Assembly (NCBI GenBank): GCA_002091395.1
Contig: AP017913.1
Coordinates: forward strand, 1 to 64,000
Direction: 5' to 3'
DNA length: 64,000 bases
DNA from: Candidatus Azobacteroides pseudotrichonymphae
Lineage (GTDB): Bacteria > Bacteroidota > Bacteroidia > Bacteroidales > Azobacteroidaceae
Part shown: positions 41,349 through 51,014 of the stretch, one piece after another
How positions within the stretch are numbered: position 1 is the first letter of the stretch
How the letters are laid out: every line of letters begins with the position of its first letter
The notes under the pieces: model-generated
What the model saw: only the letters and a program-made list of their open reading frames with translations
What the model was told of the DNA's origin: nothing
Databases searched by the model: none
Made by a program: the position numbers and the translations under genes

Positions 41349-42131
41349 ATGAAAATTCAAATTTTAGGAGCAGGTAAAATGGGCACTTTTTTTATTAAAC
41401 TACTAAGTTTTAATCATAAAGTAGCAGTTTTTGATTTGAATTCTAAACGATTGCAATTTGACATGCCTAACTGTATCTACATGAATAATTCAGAAGAAAT
41501 AGCATATTTTAAACCAGAAATTTTAATTAATACAGCAAATGTACAATGCACTATTAAAGCTTTTGAGCAAGTTTTACCTTATCTACCAACCGCTTGTATT
41601 GTTTCAGATATTGCATCTGTAAAGACAGGTCTAAAAGAGTTTTATAAAAAAATTAAGCACTCTTTTGTTTCTACTCATCCAATGTTTGGCCCTACTTTTA
41701 CTAATCTAAATAATCTTTCATACGAAAATGCTATAATTATTTCTGAATCTAATAACAAAGGGAAATTATTTTTTAGAAATTTATATAAATCTCTAAAATT
41801 GAATGTTTTTGAATATTCTTTTGAAGAACATGATAAAACAATGGCATATGCTTTATCTGTCCCATTTATTGCTACTCTCATTTTTGCTTCAATAATGAAA
41901 CATCAGGAAGCTCCAGGAACAACTTTCAAAAAACATATGAATATTACACATGGACTATTGTCAGAAGACGATTATCTATTAACAGAAATTTTATTCAATC
42001 CATATACAATTACACAACTAAAACGAATCCAAAGCAAACTCTCAACCATTTATAAAATCATTGATAAAAAAAACAATTATGCAATGAAAATATTTCTTGA
42101 AAGAATACGCAAAAAACTTAGGTTAAAGTAA
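41349..42131 (+). CDS. tyrA: Prephenate dehydrogenase
   Basis: The enzyme oxidises prephenate to 4-hydroxyphenylpyruvate for tyrosine. The 260-residue protein starts 1 base after the previous stop. It has a Rossmann start IQILGAGKMGTFF (GxGxxG), the Asp of NAD specificity in VAVFDLNSKR, the catalytic region FVSTHPMFGPTF near 107, and an all-helical C-terminal dimer domain. There is no mutase or ACT domain. It closes the operon and a 17-bp terminator follows within 25 bases. Confidence 0.92.
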   Translation: MKIQILGAGKMGTFFIKLLSFNHKVAVFDLNSKRLQFDMPNCIYMNNSEEIAYFKPEILINTANVQCTIKAFEQVLPYLPTACIVSDIASVKTGLKEFYKKIKHSFVSTHPMFGPTFTNLNNLSYENAIIISESNNKGKLFFRNLYKSLKLNVFEYSFEEHDKTMAYALSVPFIATLIFASIMKHQEAPGTTFKKHMNITHGLLSEDDYLLTEILFNPYTITQLKRIQSKLSTIYKIIDKKNNYAMKIFLERIRKKLRLK

Positions 42132-42152
42132 ATTATTCTTATGTTAATTTTG

Positions 42153-42194
42153 TTTAATACAATACTTACTATGTAAGTATTGTATTAAATTTTT
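42153..42194 (+). terminator. Terminator of the Phe/Tyr operon
   Basis: A perfect 17-bp stem TTTAATACAATACTTAC / GTAAGTATTGTATTAAA around loop TAT, followed by TTTTTC. It is 22 bases after tyrA. Confidence 0.85.
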
Positions 42195-42363
42195 CACAAA
42201 AGACTGTTAGTTAACATATAATTAAATATAGAATTCAATTGTGAACATTTGTAATTAACAGACTGACGATAGATCGAAATTAAAACAATACAACTACATA
42301 TTCACTTTCAAAAAATTTTTTTATGAAATTGTTATATTTTATTAAAATTAATAATACTAAAAA

Positions 42364-42807
42364 ATGAAACTAAAAATTGTTAATCAATCTAATTATCCAT
42401 TACCAAATTATGCTACTCCATACTCAGCAGGATTAGATATAAGAGTTGTAATCAACGACAATAATAAAGAAATACTACCAAAACAAAAATTGATCTATAA
42501 TACAAAATTATTTATTGAAATTCCAAAAAATTACTACGGAATGATAGTTTCAAGAAGTGGATTATCTTGTAAATCAGGGGTAGCGGTAATAAATTCTCCA
42601 GGTATTATTGATTCGGATTATCGAGGCGAATTATTAATTACGTTAATTAATCATGGAGATTCAATTTATTACGTAAATAATGGTGAAAGAGTCGCACAGC
42701 TTATTATTATGAAATATGAAAGAATCGAATTAACTACAACTAAAAAATATAACTTAAACAAAACAAAAAGATTAGATGGACATTACGGTTCAACAGGAAT
42801 ATTATAA
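42364..42807 (+). CDS. dut: dUTP diphosphatase
   Basis: Dut hydrolyses dUTP to dUMP, keeping uracil out of DNA and feeding dTMP synthesis. The 147-residue protein shows the trimeric dUTPase motifs: PYSAGLDIRV near 20, SRSGLSCKSGV near 63, SPGIIDSDYRGEL near 79, NGERVAQLII near 108, and the C-terminal P-loop-like arm LDGHYGSTG (usually GFGSTG). The arm's HYG in place of GFG is a mild deviation. It begins a dut - TPR - (gap) - EnvC order familiar from Bacteroides. Confidence 0.95.
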   Translation: MKLKIVNQSNYPLPNYATPYSAGLDIRVVINDNNKEILPKQKLIYNTKLFIEIPKNYYGMIVSRSGLSCKSGVAVINSPGIIDSDYRGELLITLINHGDSIYYVNNGERVAQLIIMKYERIELTTTKKYNLNKTKRLDGHYGSTGIL

Positions 42808-43366
42808 ATAATCATAATAAAATAAAAAATTAATTTAAAAATTAAAATATGCTTTTATATATCAACTCTGGTTAATAATATTAAATGATAAAATATACGT
42901 TATAAGATCCTATAATGGATGAAACAATCAAAATAATTAAGAAGTTAATATACAATTTTGTTCAAAAAAATGAACAAAGCAGGCAAATTTAAATTAATGT
43001 AATTAAAAAACAGACTATTTACTTAGTAAGTAACAGATTGGTCTATGCACAAACTGAGATGAATACTTATAAATAAAAATACATAATAAGAAACAATTTT
43101 AAAATTGTTGTATTCACATATAATAAAAATAAAAATTGAAATAAATATTTCAAGATTCTAAAACAAAATCTTTGTGTAAAAACAATTATGTTTCTATAAA
43201 TTTTTTTTATACTTTATCCACTTCATTGGAAATTTAATTTTCTTAAAAAATGCATATTTAATGATAGAAAACATAGTATGTAACGAAAAATGATGAAATA
43301 TAAAAATTTTTTTCTATACTATTGTGCATTATAAAAATTGTAAATTAACAAATGAATATGTAAAAA
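42808..43366. other. Spacer between dut and the TPR gene
   Basis: No gene. A 25-codon open frame near 42915 (MDETIKIIKK start) and an 8-bp inverted repeat TTTGTTCA / TGAACAAA near 42957 are present; neither resembles a known element. Confidence 0.4.
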
Positions 43367-43636
43367 ATGAAAAGAAAAGCATCTAATTTTATTATCTATA
43401 CACTAACATTACTAATATTTCATTGTGGTTATCTTTTTTCAGAAGAATTGTCATACGACGATAGATTCAAATCTGATTATTTTTTTTTAGAGTCAATACA
43501 CCATAAACAAAAAAACGAACACACACAATCTTTCAATGCTTTACAATATATACTGAAATTTGATTCTTTATCTTCCGCAGTTTTATATGAATTGTCGAAA
43601 TATTATATTTTTTTTAAAAAAAAAAGCTTGCATTAG
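43367..43636 (+). CDS. TPR protein, N-terminal part (split at an A10 tract)
   Basis: The 89-codon frame begins with a signal peptide (MKRKASNFIIYTLTLLIFHCG) and the first helices of a tetratricopeptide array (LESIHHKQKNEHTQSFNAL, AVLYELSKYYIF). It ends right after T8A10 with KKKSLH and a stop. With one more A it reads KKKKLALVSLQKAVSYDHKN, a typical TPR helix pair, and continues into the frame at 43702-45027. The joined protein would be 553 residues, exported to the periplasm or outer membrane. In Bacteroides a TPR protein of this kind follows dut. Confidence 0.7.
   Translation: MKRKASNFIIYTLTLLIFHCGYLFSEELSYDDRFKSDYFFLESIHHKQKNEHTQSFNALQYILKFDSLSSAVLYELSKYYIFFKKKSLH
43616..43625 (+). promoter_or_regulatory. 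A10 slippage tract in the TPR gene
   Basis: TTTTTTTTAAAAAAAAAAGC. Ten A give a stop four codons later; eleven A, or a -1 shift, join both halves. It is the same length and the same required shift as in coaBC. Confidence 0.55.
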
Positions 43637-45027
43637 TTTCTTTACAGAAGGCAGTATCCTATGATCACAAAAATTTCGACTATAGAATAGCCTTAGCTAA
43701 TTTGATCCAAAATTTTAAAAATGATAATGACAAAACTATTGATATGTATGAAAAATTACTAAAAGAAGATACACAAAATACAGAATTATATTATTATTTG
43801 AGCAAACTATATATAAAACAACAGAATATAAATAAAGCTATTGAGACATTAAATAAAATTGAGAATAACATAGGGATAAGTGAGTTTATTTCTCTACAAA
43901 AATCACAATTATATAAATCAATTGGTAAAGAAAATCAAGCATTAAATGAAATAAAACTTCTAGCAAGAAGAAATCAAACAGAATCTAAATATCAAATTTT
44001 TATTGGTGATTTTTATTTAAATAAAAATGATATAGAAAAAGCATTATTATGCTATAAAAAATCGCAAACAATTAATCATAACAATCCATATTATTATATT
44101 GCAATCTTCAATTTTTATAACAAAAAAGGCAATAATAATGCTGCTATAAAAGAAATAAAAAAGGCGTTTAATGACTTCACATTAGATGTAGAAACAAAAT
44201 TAAATATTCTTGAAATATTTATTAATAATTCATACATAAATAATAAAGACAAAAAAATAACATATTTATTATTCGAAATTTTGCTAAAACAATATCCACA
44301 AAATAAAAAATTAAATCTTTTTTATGAAAAATTTCTACTTCAACAAAGTAGTTGGAAAGAAGCTAAACTTCAACTCAAGATTGTTTCTACATATGCAAAA
44401 AAAAATCTCGAAATATGGATGCAATTACTGAACATTGCTTTAAATAAAAATAATATTGATGAGGTTATTTTTATTTGTAATAATGCTTTAAATTATTTTC
44501 CTAATATTCCTGAATTTTATTTATATGAAGGGCTAGCTCTTATGACAAAAAAATCTTATAAGAATGCTTTATGTATTTATTTGAAAGGATTAAAAATTAT
44601 TTCAACAGATAATACCCAACTTTTATCTATTTTTTGTGAACAAATAGGTAACATTTACTACAAATTCGGACATAAGATAAAATCTTTCATTTTTTATGAA
44701 AAAGCTATTCATTATAATAATAAAAATATTATAGCATTGAACAACTACGCATATTACTTATCACTAACAAAAAAAAATCTAAACAAAGCCGAAAAAATGG
44801 CAAACACTGTCATTAACACGGAATATGATAACGCCACATACATAGATACATATCTAGGTATCCTTTTTAAACAAAAAAAATACTTATTAGCAAAATTTTA
44901 CATTGAAAATGTTTTTTTTAAAAAAAACATAATGAATAAGAATATTTTAAAATACTATAGTAATATCTTTTATATTTTAGGCGAAAGAGATAAAGCTATA
45001 TACGTATTGGGGAAAAGTTTTTTTTAA
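43626..45027 (+). CDS. TPR protein, C-terminal part
   Basis: The frame is open from the A10 tract to 45027; the first ATG is at 43702. It encodes about 12 degenerate tetratricopeptide units, for example DKTIDMYEKLLKEDTQNTEL, NINKAIETLNKIE, DIEKALLCYKKSQTINHNNP, KSFIFYEKAIHYNNKNIIAL and ALNNYAYYLSLTKKNLNKAE. The last resembles the lipoprotein-associated TPR proteins of the Bacteroidetes cell envelope. Without the signal peptide of the first part it would stay in the cytoplasm, so joining probably matters. The partner is unknown; the neighbourhood with EnvC hints at envelope work. Confidence 0.75.
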
Positions 45028-45645
45028 AATATATATTTTAAAAAACCACAAATGAAGCTAATCAAAAGATAATTAAAATTACAATTTTTATCAATACATA
45101 TTCAAAAATATACTCATAACTAAATTACAAATTTGCTACCTCAACTAGTTTTTTTACAAAAAACCAACAAAGTTGTACAATCTGAAATAAAGTACAATAC
45201 ATGATTCTTTTGAGAAGAATTTTTTTATTAGATTAAATAAAATTACTACTAAATACAAAAATTAAAATCATAAATAAATAAAACAACACCACTATCTTTA
45301 CTAATTACATTTTTGGAAAGAATATTGATAAAGTGATTTTTTACTTTTAGAGTAAAAAAATTCTTATAAATTATATTTATACATAAAAATAATTTATTTT
45401 GTCAACAGTACAAATCGCATCAAAAATATTACAATAAATATAGTATACGTACTATAAATCAAATCATAGAAAAAATGACTCCACAAATGTCTATGAATTT
45501 AACATCAAATAACAATTATAAATTGTATTCACTTTTTAAATCACTTAAATCGATACGATTTTTAAACTTATCAATTGATTTTCGAAAAAATATAAGAATA
45601 TTAATTAAAACAAATTATTCAGTATCTAAATTATTAAAAATAAAT
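45028..45645. other. Gap where a DUF4292-type gene would be expected
   Basis: In free-living Bacteroides, as I recall, a DUF4292 protein lies between the TPR gene and EnvC. Here about 600 bases hold no convincing gene. The frame in line with EnvC is open from 45475, but its 57 extra residues precede a signal peptide and are not expected to be translated. Confidence 0.35.
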
Positions 45646-46920
45646 ATGAGAATTTGGAGGATTATTATTTCATTATTATTATTATTCAGTTATGCTGTCC
45701 AAGCACAAGCAGTAAACAGTATAAAAGAATTAAAAAAACAAAGTAAAATACTCGCTAACGACATAGAAAACACAAATAAACTTATAAATAAAAATTTGAA
45801 ATCAATTCACGATATGTCACAAAACTTAGATTCAATAGTTAAAGAAATAAACAAAACACAAAAATCAATAATGATTTTGAAGAAAAAAATAAATATTTCA
45901 GACAATAAAATTTGTGATAAAAAAATACAAATTGATCAATTAGAAAAAACTCTAAAACTAAAAAAAATATATTACTCAGTTTATGCTAAAAAAATATACA
46001 AAATAAAAAATAGTCAAAATCAATTATTTTTCACTTTATTAAAAAACAATAGTACTCAATTTTCAACTAAAATACTGTATTTTAAAGAGTACAGTAAATT
46101 GATTGAAATACAAATAAAAAAAATTATTGATAAACTAAATATGACAACTGCAGAAAAACAAAATTTAGGACACGATAAACAAATCATGAAAACATTAATT
46201 GATATAAAAATAAAAGAAGAAAAAGAGTTACAAATACAAAAAAAAATAAGGAACGATAACATAAAAAATTTACATAAAAACATACTAAAATTTCAAATTC
46301 AAATAAATGAGAAGAAAAAACAAACTAAAACGATAGAAGAAGATATAAAAAAAATTATCATAGAACAATCTAAAGCTAGACAACGCATAAAAAGTATAAA
46401 TAAAATAAAATCCGAATGCAAGAAAAATAAAATAAAATCCGAATGCAAGAAAAATAAAATAAAATCCGAATGCAAGAAAAATAAAGAATGGAATTTATCA
46501 CCACATAGTATCGTAAAAATCAAAGAAAAATTTTCTTTTCCAATCAGTGGTGAATATCAAATTATTAGTCATTTTGGACATCAACAATATAAAAACATGA
46601 AAAATATTCAACATGACAATAATGGAATAGATATTAAAATAGATAAAGCAACTAATGCAAAATCTATTTTTGATGGAATAATTACAAATATTTTTTCTTT
46701 TACTGAATGTCAAAACTCTATTATGGTAAGGCATGGAAGTTATATAGCTCTTTACTCATTTTTAGACCAGATTTTTGTCAAAAAAGGAGAAAGAGTAAAA
46801 ACTGGACAAAATATTGGAACAGTATATACAGATCAAAAAAAAGGTAATTTAACAATTTTGCATTTTGAACTTTGGGAAGAAAATGTAAAACTAAACCCTG
46901 AGCTATGGCTATCACTATAA
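45646..46920 (+). CDS. EnvC-like murein hydrolase activator (degenerate LytM)
   Basis: The start is placed at ATG 45646 because it begins a clean signal peptide (MRIWRIIISLLLLFSYAVQA). Next comes a long coiled coil rich in Lys, Ile and Asn (about residues 25-300), with a 9-residue triple repeat KIKSECKKN near 253-280, and then a C-terminal LytM/M23 fold (FPISGEYQIISHFGHQQ ... FDGIITNIFSF ... VRHGSYIALYSFL ... KTGQNIGTVYTDQ ... HFELWEENVKLNPELWL). The zinc motifs are broken: HxGxD reads NNGID and HxH reads HFE, so it is probably not a peptidase but an amidase activator like EnvC, acting in daughter-cell separation. Length, 424 residues. Confidence 0.88.
   Translation: MRIWRIIISLLLLFSYAVQAQAVNSIKELKKQSKILANDIENTNKLINKNLKSIHDMSQNLDSIVKEINKTQKSIMILKKKINISDNKICDKKIQIDQLEKTLKLKKIYYSVYAKKIYKIKNSQNQLFFTLLKNNSTQFSTKILYFKEYSKLIEIQIKKIIDKLNMTTAEKQNLGHDKQIMKTLIDIKIKEEKELQIQKKIRNDNIKNLHKNILKFQIQINEKKKQTKTIEEDIKKIIIEQSKARQRIKSINKIKSECKKNKIKSECKKNKIKSECKKNKEWNLSPHSIVKIKEKFSFPISGEYQIISHFGHQQYKNMKNIQHDNNGIDIKIDKATNAKSIFDGIITNIFSFTECQNSIMVRHGSYIALYSFLDQIFVKKGERVKTGQNIGTVYTDQKKGNLTILHFELWEENVKLNPELWLSL
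46402..46490. repeat. Three 27-bp tandem repeats inside the EnvC-like gene
   Basis: TCCGAATGCAAG recurs at 46411, 46438 and 46465, a period of 27 bases, and units match exactly. Each adds KIKSECKKN, including a Cys, at the end of the coiled coil. Confidence 0.9.
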
Positions 46921-48060
46921 TATTAAAATTCAAAAAGTGACAATTGGCAAAAAATCATCTTTCTCTATACAGGAAGAAAAAGATTCAACTGTATGTCTTT
47001 TTCCATTAAATAATTTTGAAGAAAATAAAATTTTATGCATTAAACTACTAACAACAAAATTCACATGAAGTAAAAACTACTAAGAAAATTGCAAAAAAAG
47101 CTAGTATTCCAACTCAAATTTCAGACGTGTCCATATTACTAATTAACTAACTAGAATTAATTAAAAAATCGTAAATATAGCAATTGACAAATTCAAATAA
47201 TTAATTTTTGCCATAATATATTTATTCACTTTGAGAAAATATTCCCACTGAATTTTACAGCAATCATTACATATTCTTTTGGTTTAAAAATATTATGATT
47301 GATATATTTCAAGTCAATTATAATTACTATCCTAACTGTATATATACTTTTATTATATCATTTAATATCACATTTAATTTATTCTGTAAATTATAAGGTC
47401 ACTATTCATACTCATTATTAATATGGTCCTCAAAAGCTATAAAATATATGAAATATAAAAAAATCAATAATATTTGAAATAATTAAGCTAAAATATTAAC
47501 ATTTCACAATGAAATTATTGATTAAAAATATAGACACACTGCTAAGCACACCAATTTAAAAATTAAAAATTACAAAAATTTATTTAAAAAAAGTATGATT
47601 AATTTTTATTAGTATCAATAAGTTTATTAATTAATCATCTTATATCTAATATTTCTCTTTTAAAAAAAATTAAATATGAATTTTCATTCAAAACAAAATT
47701 TTGTATTTAAATTATTTCCTATAACTACCACTTAATAAAAATTAGACATTTTTTTTTAAATACATTAAACTAAATTACCTGTAATTTAATCGTTTTAAGT
47801 TTTTTTTTTTTTATTAATTATGTAGAAATATTTTTATATAAAAATATTAAAAAAAAATTTTGAATTGAACGAATAGATAATTCTAACTAAACAAAGTTAA
47901 ATTTACTAAAGTAAATATATCTTTTTAAGAGAAACAACTAATTATTCAATATGTCTATTTGTCATAAAGACATTATATTTTTAAAGTGGAACAAAAATTG
48001 TACATATTGCTGGTGTGAAAAATAATGATGTTTAACTAAATAAAATTATAGGAGGAAAAA
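46921..48060. other. 1.1-kb gene-free stretch before hsp20
   Basis: No gene, RNA or conserved motif recognised. It is very AT-rich, with stops in all frames, and a 22-base AT palindrome at 47827-47848 (AATATTTTTAT with its complement) that could arise by chance at this composition. Probably decayed genes. Confidence 0.5.
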
Positions 48061-48063
48061 ATG
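48048..48063 (+). promoter_or_regulatory. Strong Shine-Dalgarno before hsp20
   Basis: TAGGAGGAAAAAATG: a perfect AGGAGG about 6 bases before ATG 48061. Other genes in the window lack such a site, as usual in Bacteroidetes. Confidence 0.75.
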
Positions 48064-48486
48064 ATGTTGCCAATTAGAAAAGCACAAGCTTGGTTACCAG
48101 AATTTCTTTTGAATGATTGGTTCAATGACGGATTGTATTCTCAAAGAATGATGTCTTCTCCAGCATTAAATATTCTGGAAAAAGAAAATGGATTTCGAGT
48201 GGAATTAGCTGCTCCAGGAGTAACAAAAGAAGATATTAAAATTGACATAAACAAAGAAAATCAATTAATCATTTCAGTAGAACAAAAAACAGAATCTGAA
48301 GAAAAAGAAGAACGCTATTTACGCAAGGAATTTGGATATTCTCAATTTGTTAAAACACTTACTTTACCTGAAGAAATAGATAAAGAATCTATTGTTGCAT
48401 CGTATGAAAATGGAATTTTATCAATTGAAATTCCTAGGAAAAATAAACAAATTCCCGGAGAAACAAAATCAATTTCAATATCTTAG
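48061..48486 (+). CDS. Small heat shock protein, Hsp20 family
   Basis: This holdase chaperone of 141 residues has the alpha-crystallin domain from about residue 35 to 130: GFRVELAAPGVTKEDIKIDI, then KEFGYSQFVKTLTLPEEIDK and the closing ASYENGILSIEIPRK with the G-x-L motif, and a C-terminal IPG tail. The N-terminal LPIRKAQAWLPEFLLNDWF resembles the Bacteroidetes Hsp20 start. It is monocistronic, with a strong Shine-Dalgarno ahead and a 22-bp terminator behind, suggesting heavy expression. Symbionts commonly overproduce chaperones; that is inference. Confidence 0.93.
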   Translation: MMLPIRKAQAWLPEFLLNDWFNDGLYSQRMMSSPALNILEKENGFRVELAAPGVTKEDIKIDINKENQLIISVEQKTESEEKEERYLRKEFGYSQFVKTLTLPEEIDKESIVASYENGILSIEIPRKNKQIPGETKSISIS

Positions 48487-48514
48487 TGAAAACTACAATT
48501 ACTTATTAGACAAA

Positions 48515-48564
48515 TTTATAGATAAAAACGCTGTAAAATTAGTTACAGCGTTTTTATCTATAAA
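48515..48564 (+). terminator. 22-bp terminator of hsp20
   Basis: TTTATAGATAAAAACGCTGT plus AA pairs perfectly with the reverse complement ending at 48564 around the loop AATTAG; the right arm holds the run TTTTT. The strongest hairpin in the window; possibly works in both directions. Confidence 0.8.
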
Positions 48565-48643
48565 AGATTAATTCTAATTAAACTTTTTTCAAATACAATT
48601 GTATTATAAACTCATAAAAAGTAACTTGTACTTAATAAATTTT

Positions 48644-48651
48644 TAGCTTTG
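48644..48651 (+). promoter_or_regulatory. Possible -7 element of topA
   Basis: TAGCTTTG fits the Bacteroidetes -7 box TAnnTTTG and lies 22 bases before the topA ATG. No TTTG is found at the right distance upstream, so the call is weak. Confidence 0.3.
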
Positions 48652-48673
48652 TTCAAAAACAAATTGATAAATC

Positions 48674-50998
48674 ATGGAAAAAAACCTCGTAATTGTAGAA
48701 TCTCCAGCAAAAGCAAAAACTATTAAAAAATTTTTAGGTAAAAACTACACAGTTTTATCAAGTTATGGACACATTCGTGATTTAAAAAAAAAAAATTTAG
48801 GGGTAGATATAAACAATAATTTTAATCCAGAATACATTACCTTACCTGATAAAATTGAAGTAATTAAACAACTAAAAAAGGCAGTGAAAAGTGCAGATAT
48901 TGTATGGTTAGCTTCAGATGAGGATAGAGAAGGAGAAGCTATAGCATGGCACCTATTTACTACATTAAAATTGAAAGAAAAAAAATCAAAACGAATAGTT
49001 TTTCATGAAATTACCAAAAATGCTATTTTAAATGCAATAAAACATCCAAGAAATATTGATTTAAATTTAGTAAATGCTCAACAAGCCAGACGTATTTTAG
49101 ATCGAATTGTAGGATTTGAATTGTCACCAATTTTATGGAAAAAAATTATGCCATCATTATCAGCTGGACGTGTTCAATCAGCTGCTGTAAGATTAATTGT
49201 TGAAAGAGAACAAGAAATTAATAACTTTGTCGAGAGATCTTTTTTCAAAATTCATGCACAATTTTATTATCCCAATAATAAAAGACTTATTCAATCAGAA
49301 TTGAATAAACAATTTGAAACAGAAAAAGAAGCAGAAATGTTTTTAAAAGCTATTGAAAATTCAATTTTTATTATTGAAAATATAAATGTTTGTTTTGTTA
49401 AAAAATCGCCACCTCCTCCATTCACCACTTCTAGTTTACAACAAGAAGCTTTTAAAAAAATAGGATATAATGTTTCACAAACAATGTCTATTGCCCAAAA
49501 ATTATATGAGTCAGGACTAATTACATACATGCGTACTGATTCAGTAAAACTTTCTAGTTCGGCATTAAATTCATCTAAAAAAGAAATAATAAACAGATTC
49601 GGAACTAAATACTTAAAGATTCGTCAATATTCTACTAAAATAAAAGGGGCACAAGAAGCGCATGAAGCTATTCATCCTACTTGCATGGATAGTCAAATAA
49701 TTAAAAATAAAACTGTACAGGAACAAAAATTATATAAATTAATTTGGGAAAGGACTATTAGTTCTCAAATGGCAGATGTTGAATTAGAAAAAACAATGCT
49801 AACTATAGGGATTAACAATGTAACTGATAAGTTTCAAGTACAGAATGAAGTTATAAAATTTGACGGATTCCTTAGAGCATACATGGAAAATAATATCGAT
49901 AAAAACATCGAAACTCTTCAATCTACTATCAAATTAAATGCAATATTAAATTTAGTTGAAGTGACAGCATCAGAACATTTTAGTCAACATCCACCACGAT
50001 ATACTGAAGCAAGTTTAGTTTGCAGACTAGAAAAATTAGGAATCGGTCGACCGTCAACTTATGCTCCGACTATTTATACAATTCAAAAACGAGGTTATGT
50101 AACAAAAGAAAATAAAAAAAAAGAAAAAAAATCGACCACGGTGCTAACACTAAAAAATGGAACCATTTCTAAGTATATAAAACAATGTAAAGTAAGTATA
50201 GATAAAAATAAACTGATTCCTACTGATAACGGAATTATAGTTAATAATTTTCTTATCGAGTATTTCCCAAATATTTTAGAATATAATTTTACAGCCAATA
50301 TAGAAAAAGAATTCGATAAAATAGCAAGTGGAAATCTAGAATGGACAAAACCGCTACATAAATTTTATAATTTATTTCATCCAATGGTAGATAAGATATC
50401 TTCTATTAAAATGAAATACAAAGTAGGTGAACGAGTACTAGGATCAGATAAAGATGGAAAACCTGTATCAGTAAAGATTGGAAGATTTGGTCCATTTATA
50501 CAAATTGGTTCAATGGAAGATGACGAAAAACCAAGATTCGCACCACTAAGTAAAGATCAATCTATAAAAAATATTACACTAAAAGATGCACTTTTGCTAT
50601 TCAATTTCCCTCGTACAATTGGACTATTTGGAGATAAACCTGTAGTAGTTGCAATTGGACGCTTTGGCCCTTACTTGAAATTTAATAATACATTTATTTC
50701 TATACCAAAAAATTACGATCCACATCACATTACTATTAAAAATGCAGAAAAATTAATTACAGAAAAAAAAGAACGAGATAAAAATAAAATAATTAAAATT
50801 TTTGCCAATGATAAAGAGTTAAAAATTATCAATGGTCATTTTGGAGCATATATTTCATACAAAAAAATTAATTACAAAATTCCACAAAAAATTGCACCAG
50901 AAACAATTTCTTACAGTGAAGCTATACAAATAATTAAAAAAAAATCTTGTAAAAAGAAATCTTTAATTGGAAACAAAAAAAAACGTATATACAATTAA
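48674..50998 (+). CDS. topA: DNA topoisomerase I (type IA)
   Basis: TopA relaxes negative supercoils. The 774-residue protein begins with the Toprim domain (LVIVESPAKAKTIKKFLG; DEDREGEAIAWHL near 77), then QQARRILDRIVGFELSPILW and SAGRVQSAAVRLIVEREQ, the catalytic tyrosine in GLITYMRTDSV near 283, and GRPSTYAPTIYTIQKRGYV near 456. Past residue 590 are repeats of the form KIGRFGPFIQIG and AIGRFGPYLKF, the cysteine-free topoisomerase C-terminal repeats, and a Lys-rich tail. An in-frame A12 tract lies near codon 40 of an apparently intact gene. Confidence 0.96.
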   Translation: MEKNLVIVESPAKAKTIKKFLGKNYTVLSSYGHIRDLKKKNLGVDINNNFNPEYITLPDKIEVIKQLKKAVKSADIVWLASDEDREGEAIAWHLFTTLKLKEKKSKRIVFHEITKNAILNAIKHPRNIDLNLVNAQQARRILDRIVGFELSPILWKKIMPSLSAGRVQSAAVRLIVEREQEINNFVERSFFKIHAQFYYPNNKRLIQSELNKQFETEKEAEMFLKAIENSIFIIENINVCFVKKSPPPPFTTSSLQQEAFKKIGYNVSQTMSIAQKLYESGLITYMRTDSVKLSSSALNSSKKEIINRFGTKYLKIRQYSTKIKGAQEAHEAIHPTCMDSQIIKNKTVQEQKLYKLIWERTISSQMADVELEKTMLTIGINNVTDKFQVQNEVIKFDGFLRAYMENNIDKNIETLQSTIKLNAILNLVEVTASEHFSQHPPRYTEASLVCRLEKLGIGRPSTYAPTIYTIQKRGYVTKENKKKEKKSTTVLTLKNGTISKYIKQCKVSIDKNKLIPTDNGIIVNNFLIEYFPNILEYNFTANIEKEFDKIASGNLEWTKPLHKFYNLFHPMVDKISSIKMKYKVGERVLGSDKDGKPVSVKIGRFGPFIQIGSMEDDEKPRFAPLSKDQSIKNITLKDALLLFNFPRTIGLFGDKPVVVAIGRFGPYLKFNNTFISIPKNYDPHHITIKNAEKLITEKKERDKNKIIKIFANDKELKIINGHFGAYISYKKINYKIPQKIAPETISYSEAIQIIKKKSCKKKSLIGNKKKRIYN

Positions 50999-51014
50999 TT
51001 TAATAGTAAATTAG

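Noticed and set aside
45475-45645. 57-residue N-terminal extension of the EnvC-like protein
   Set aside because: A clean signal peptide starts at 45646, so an earlier start would block export.
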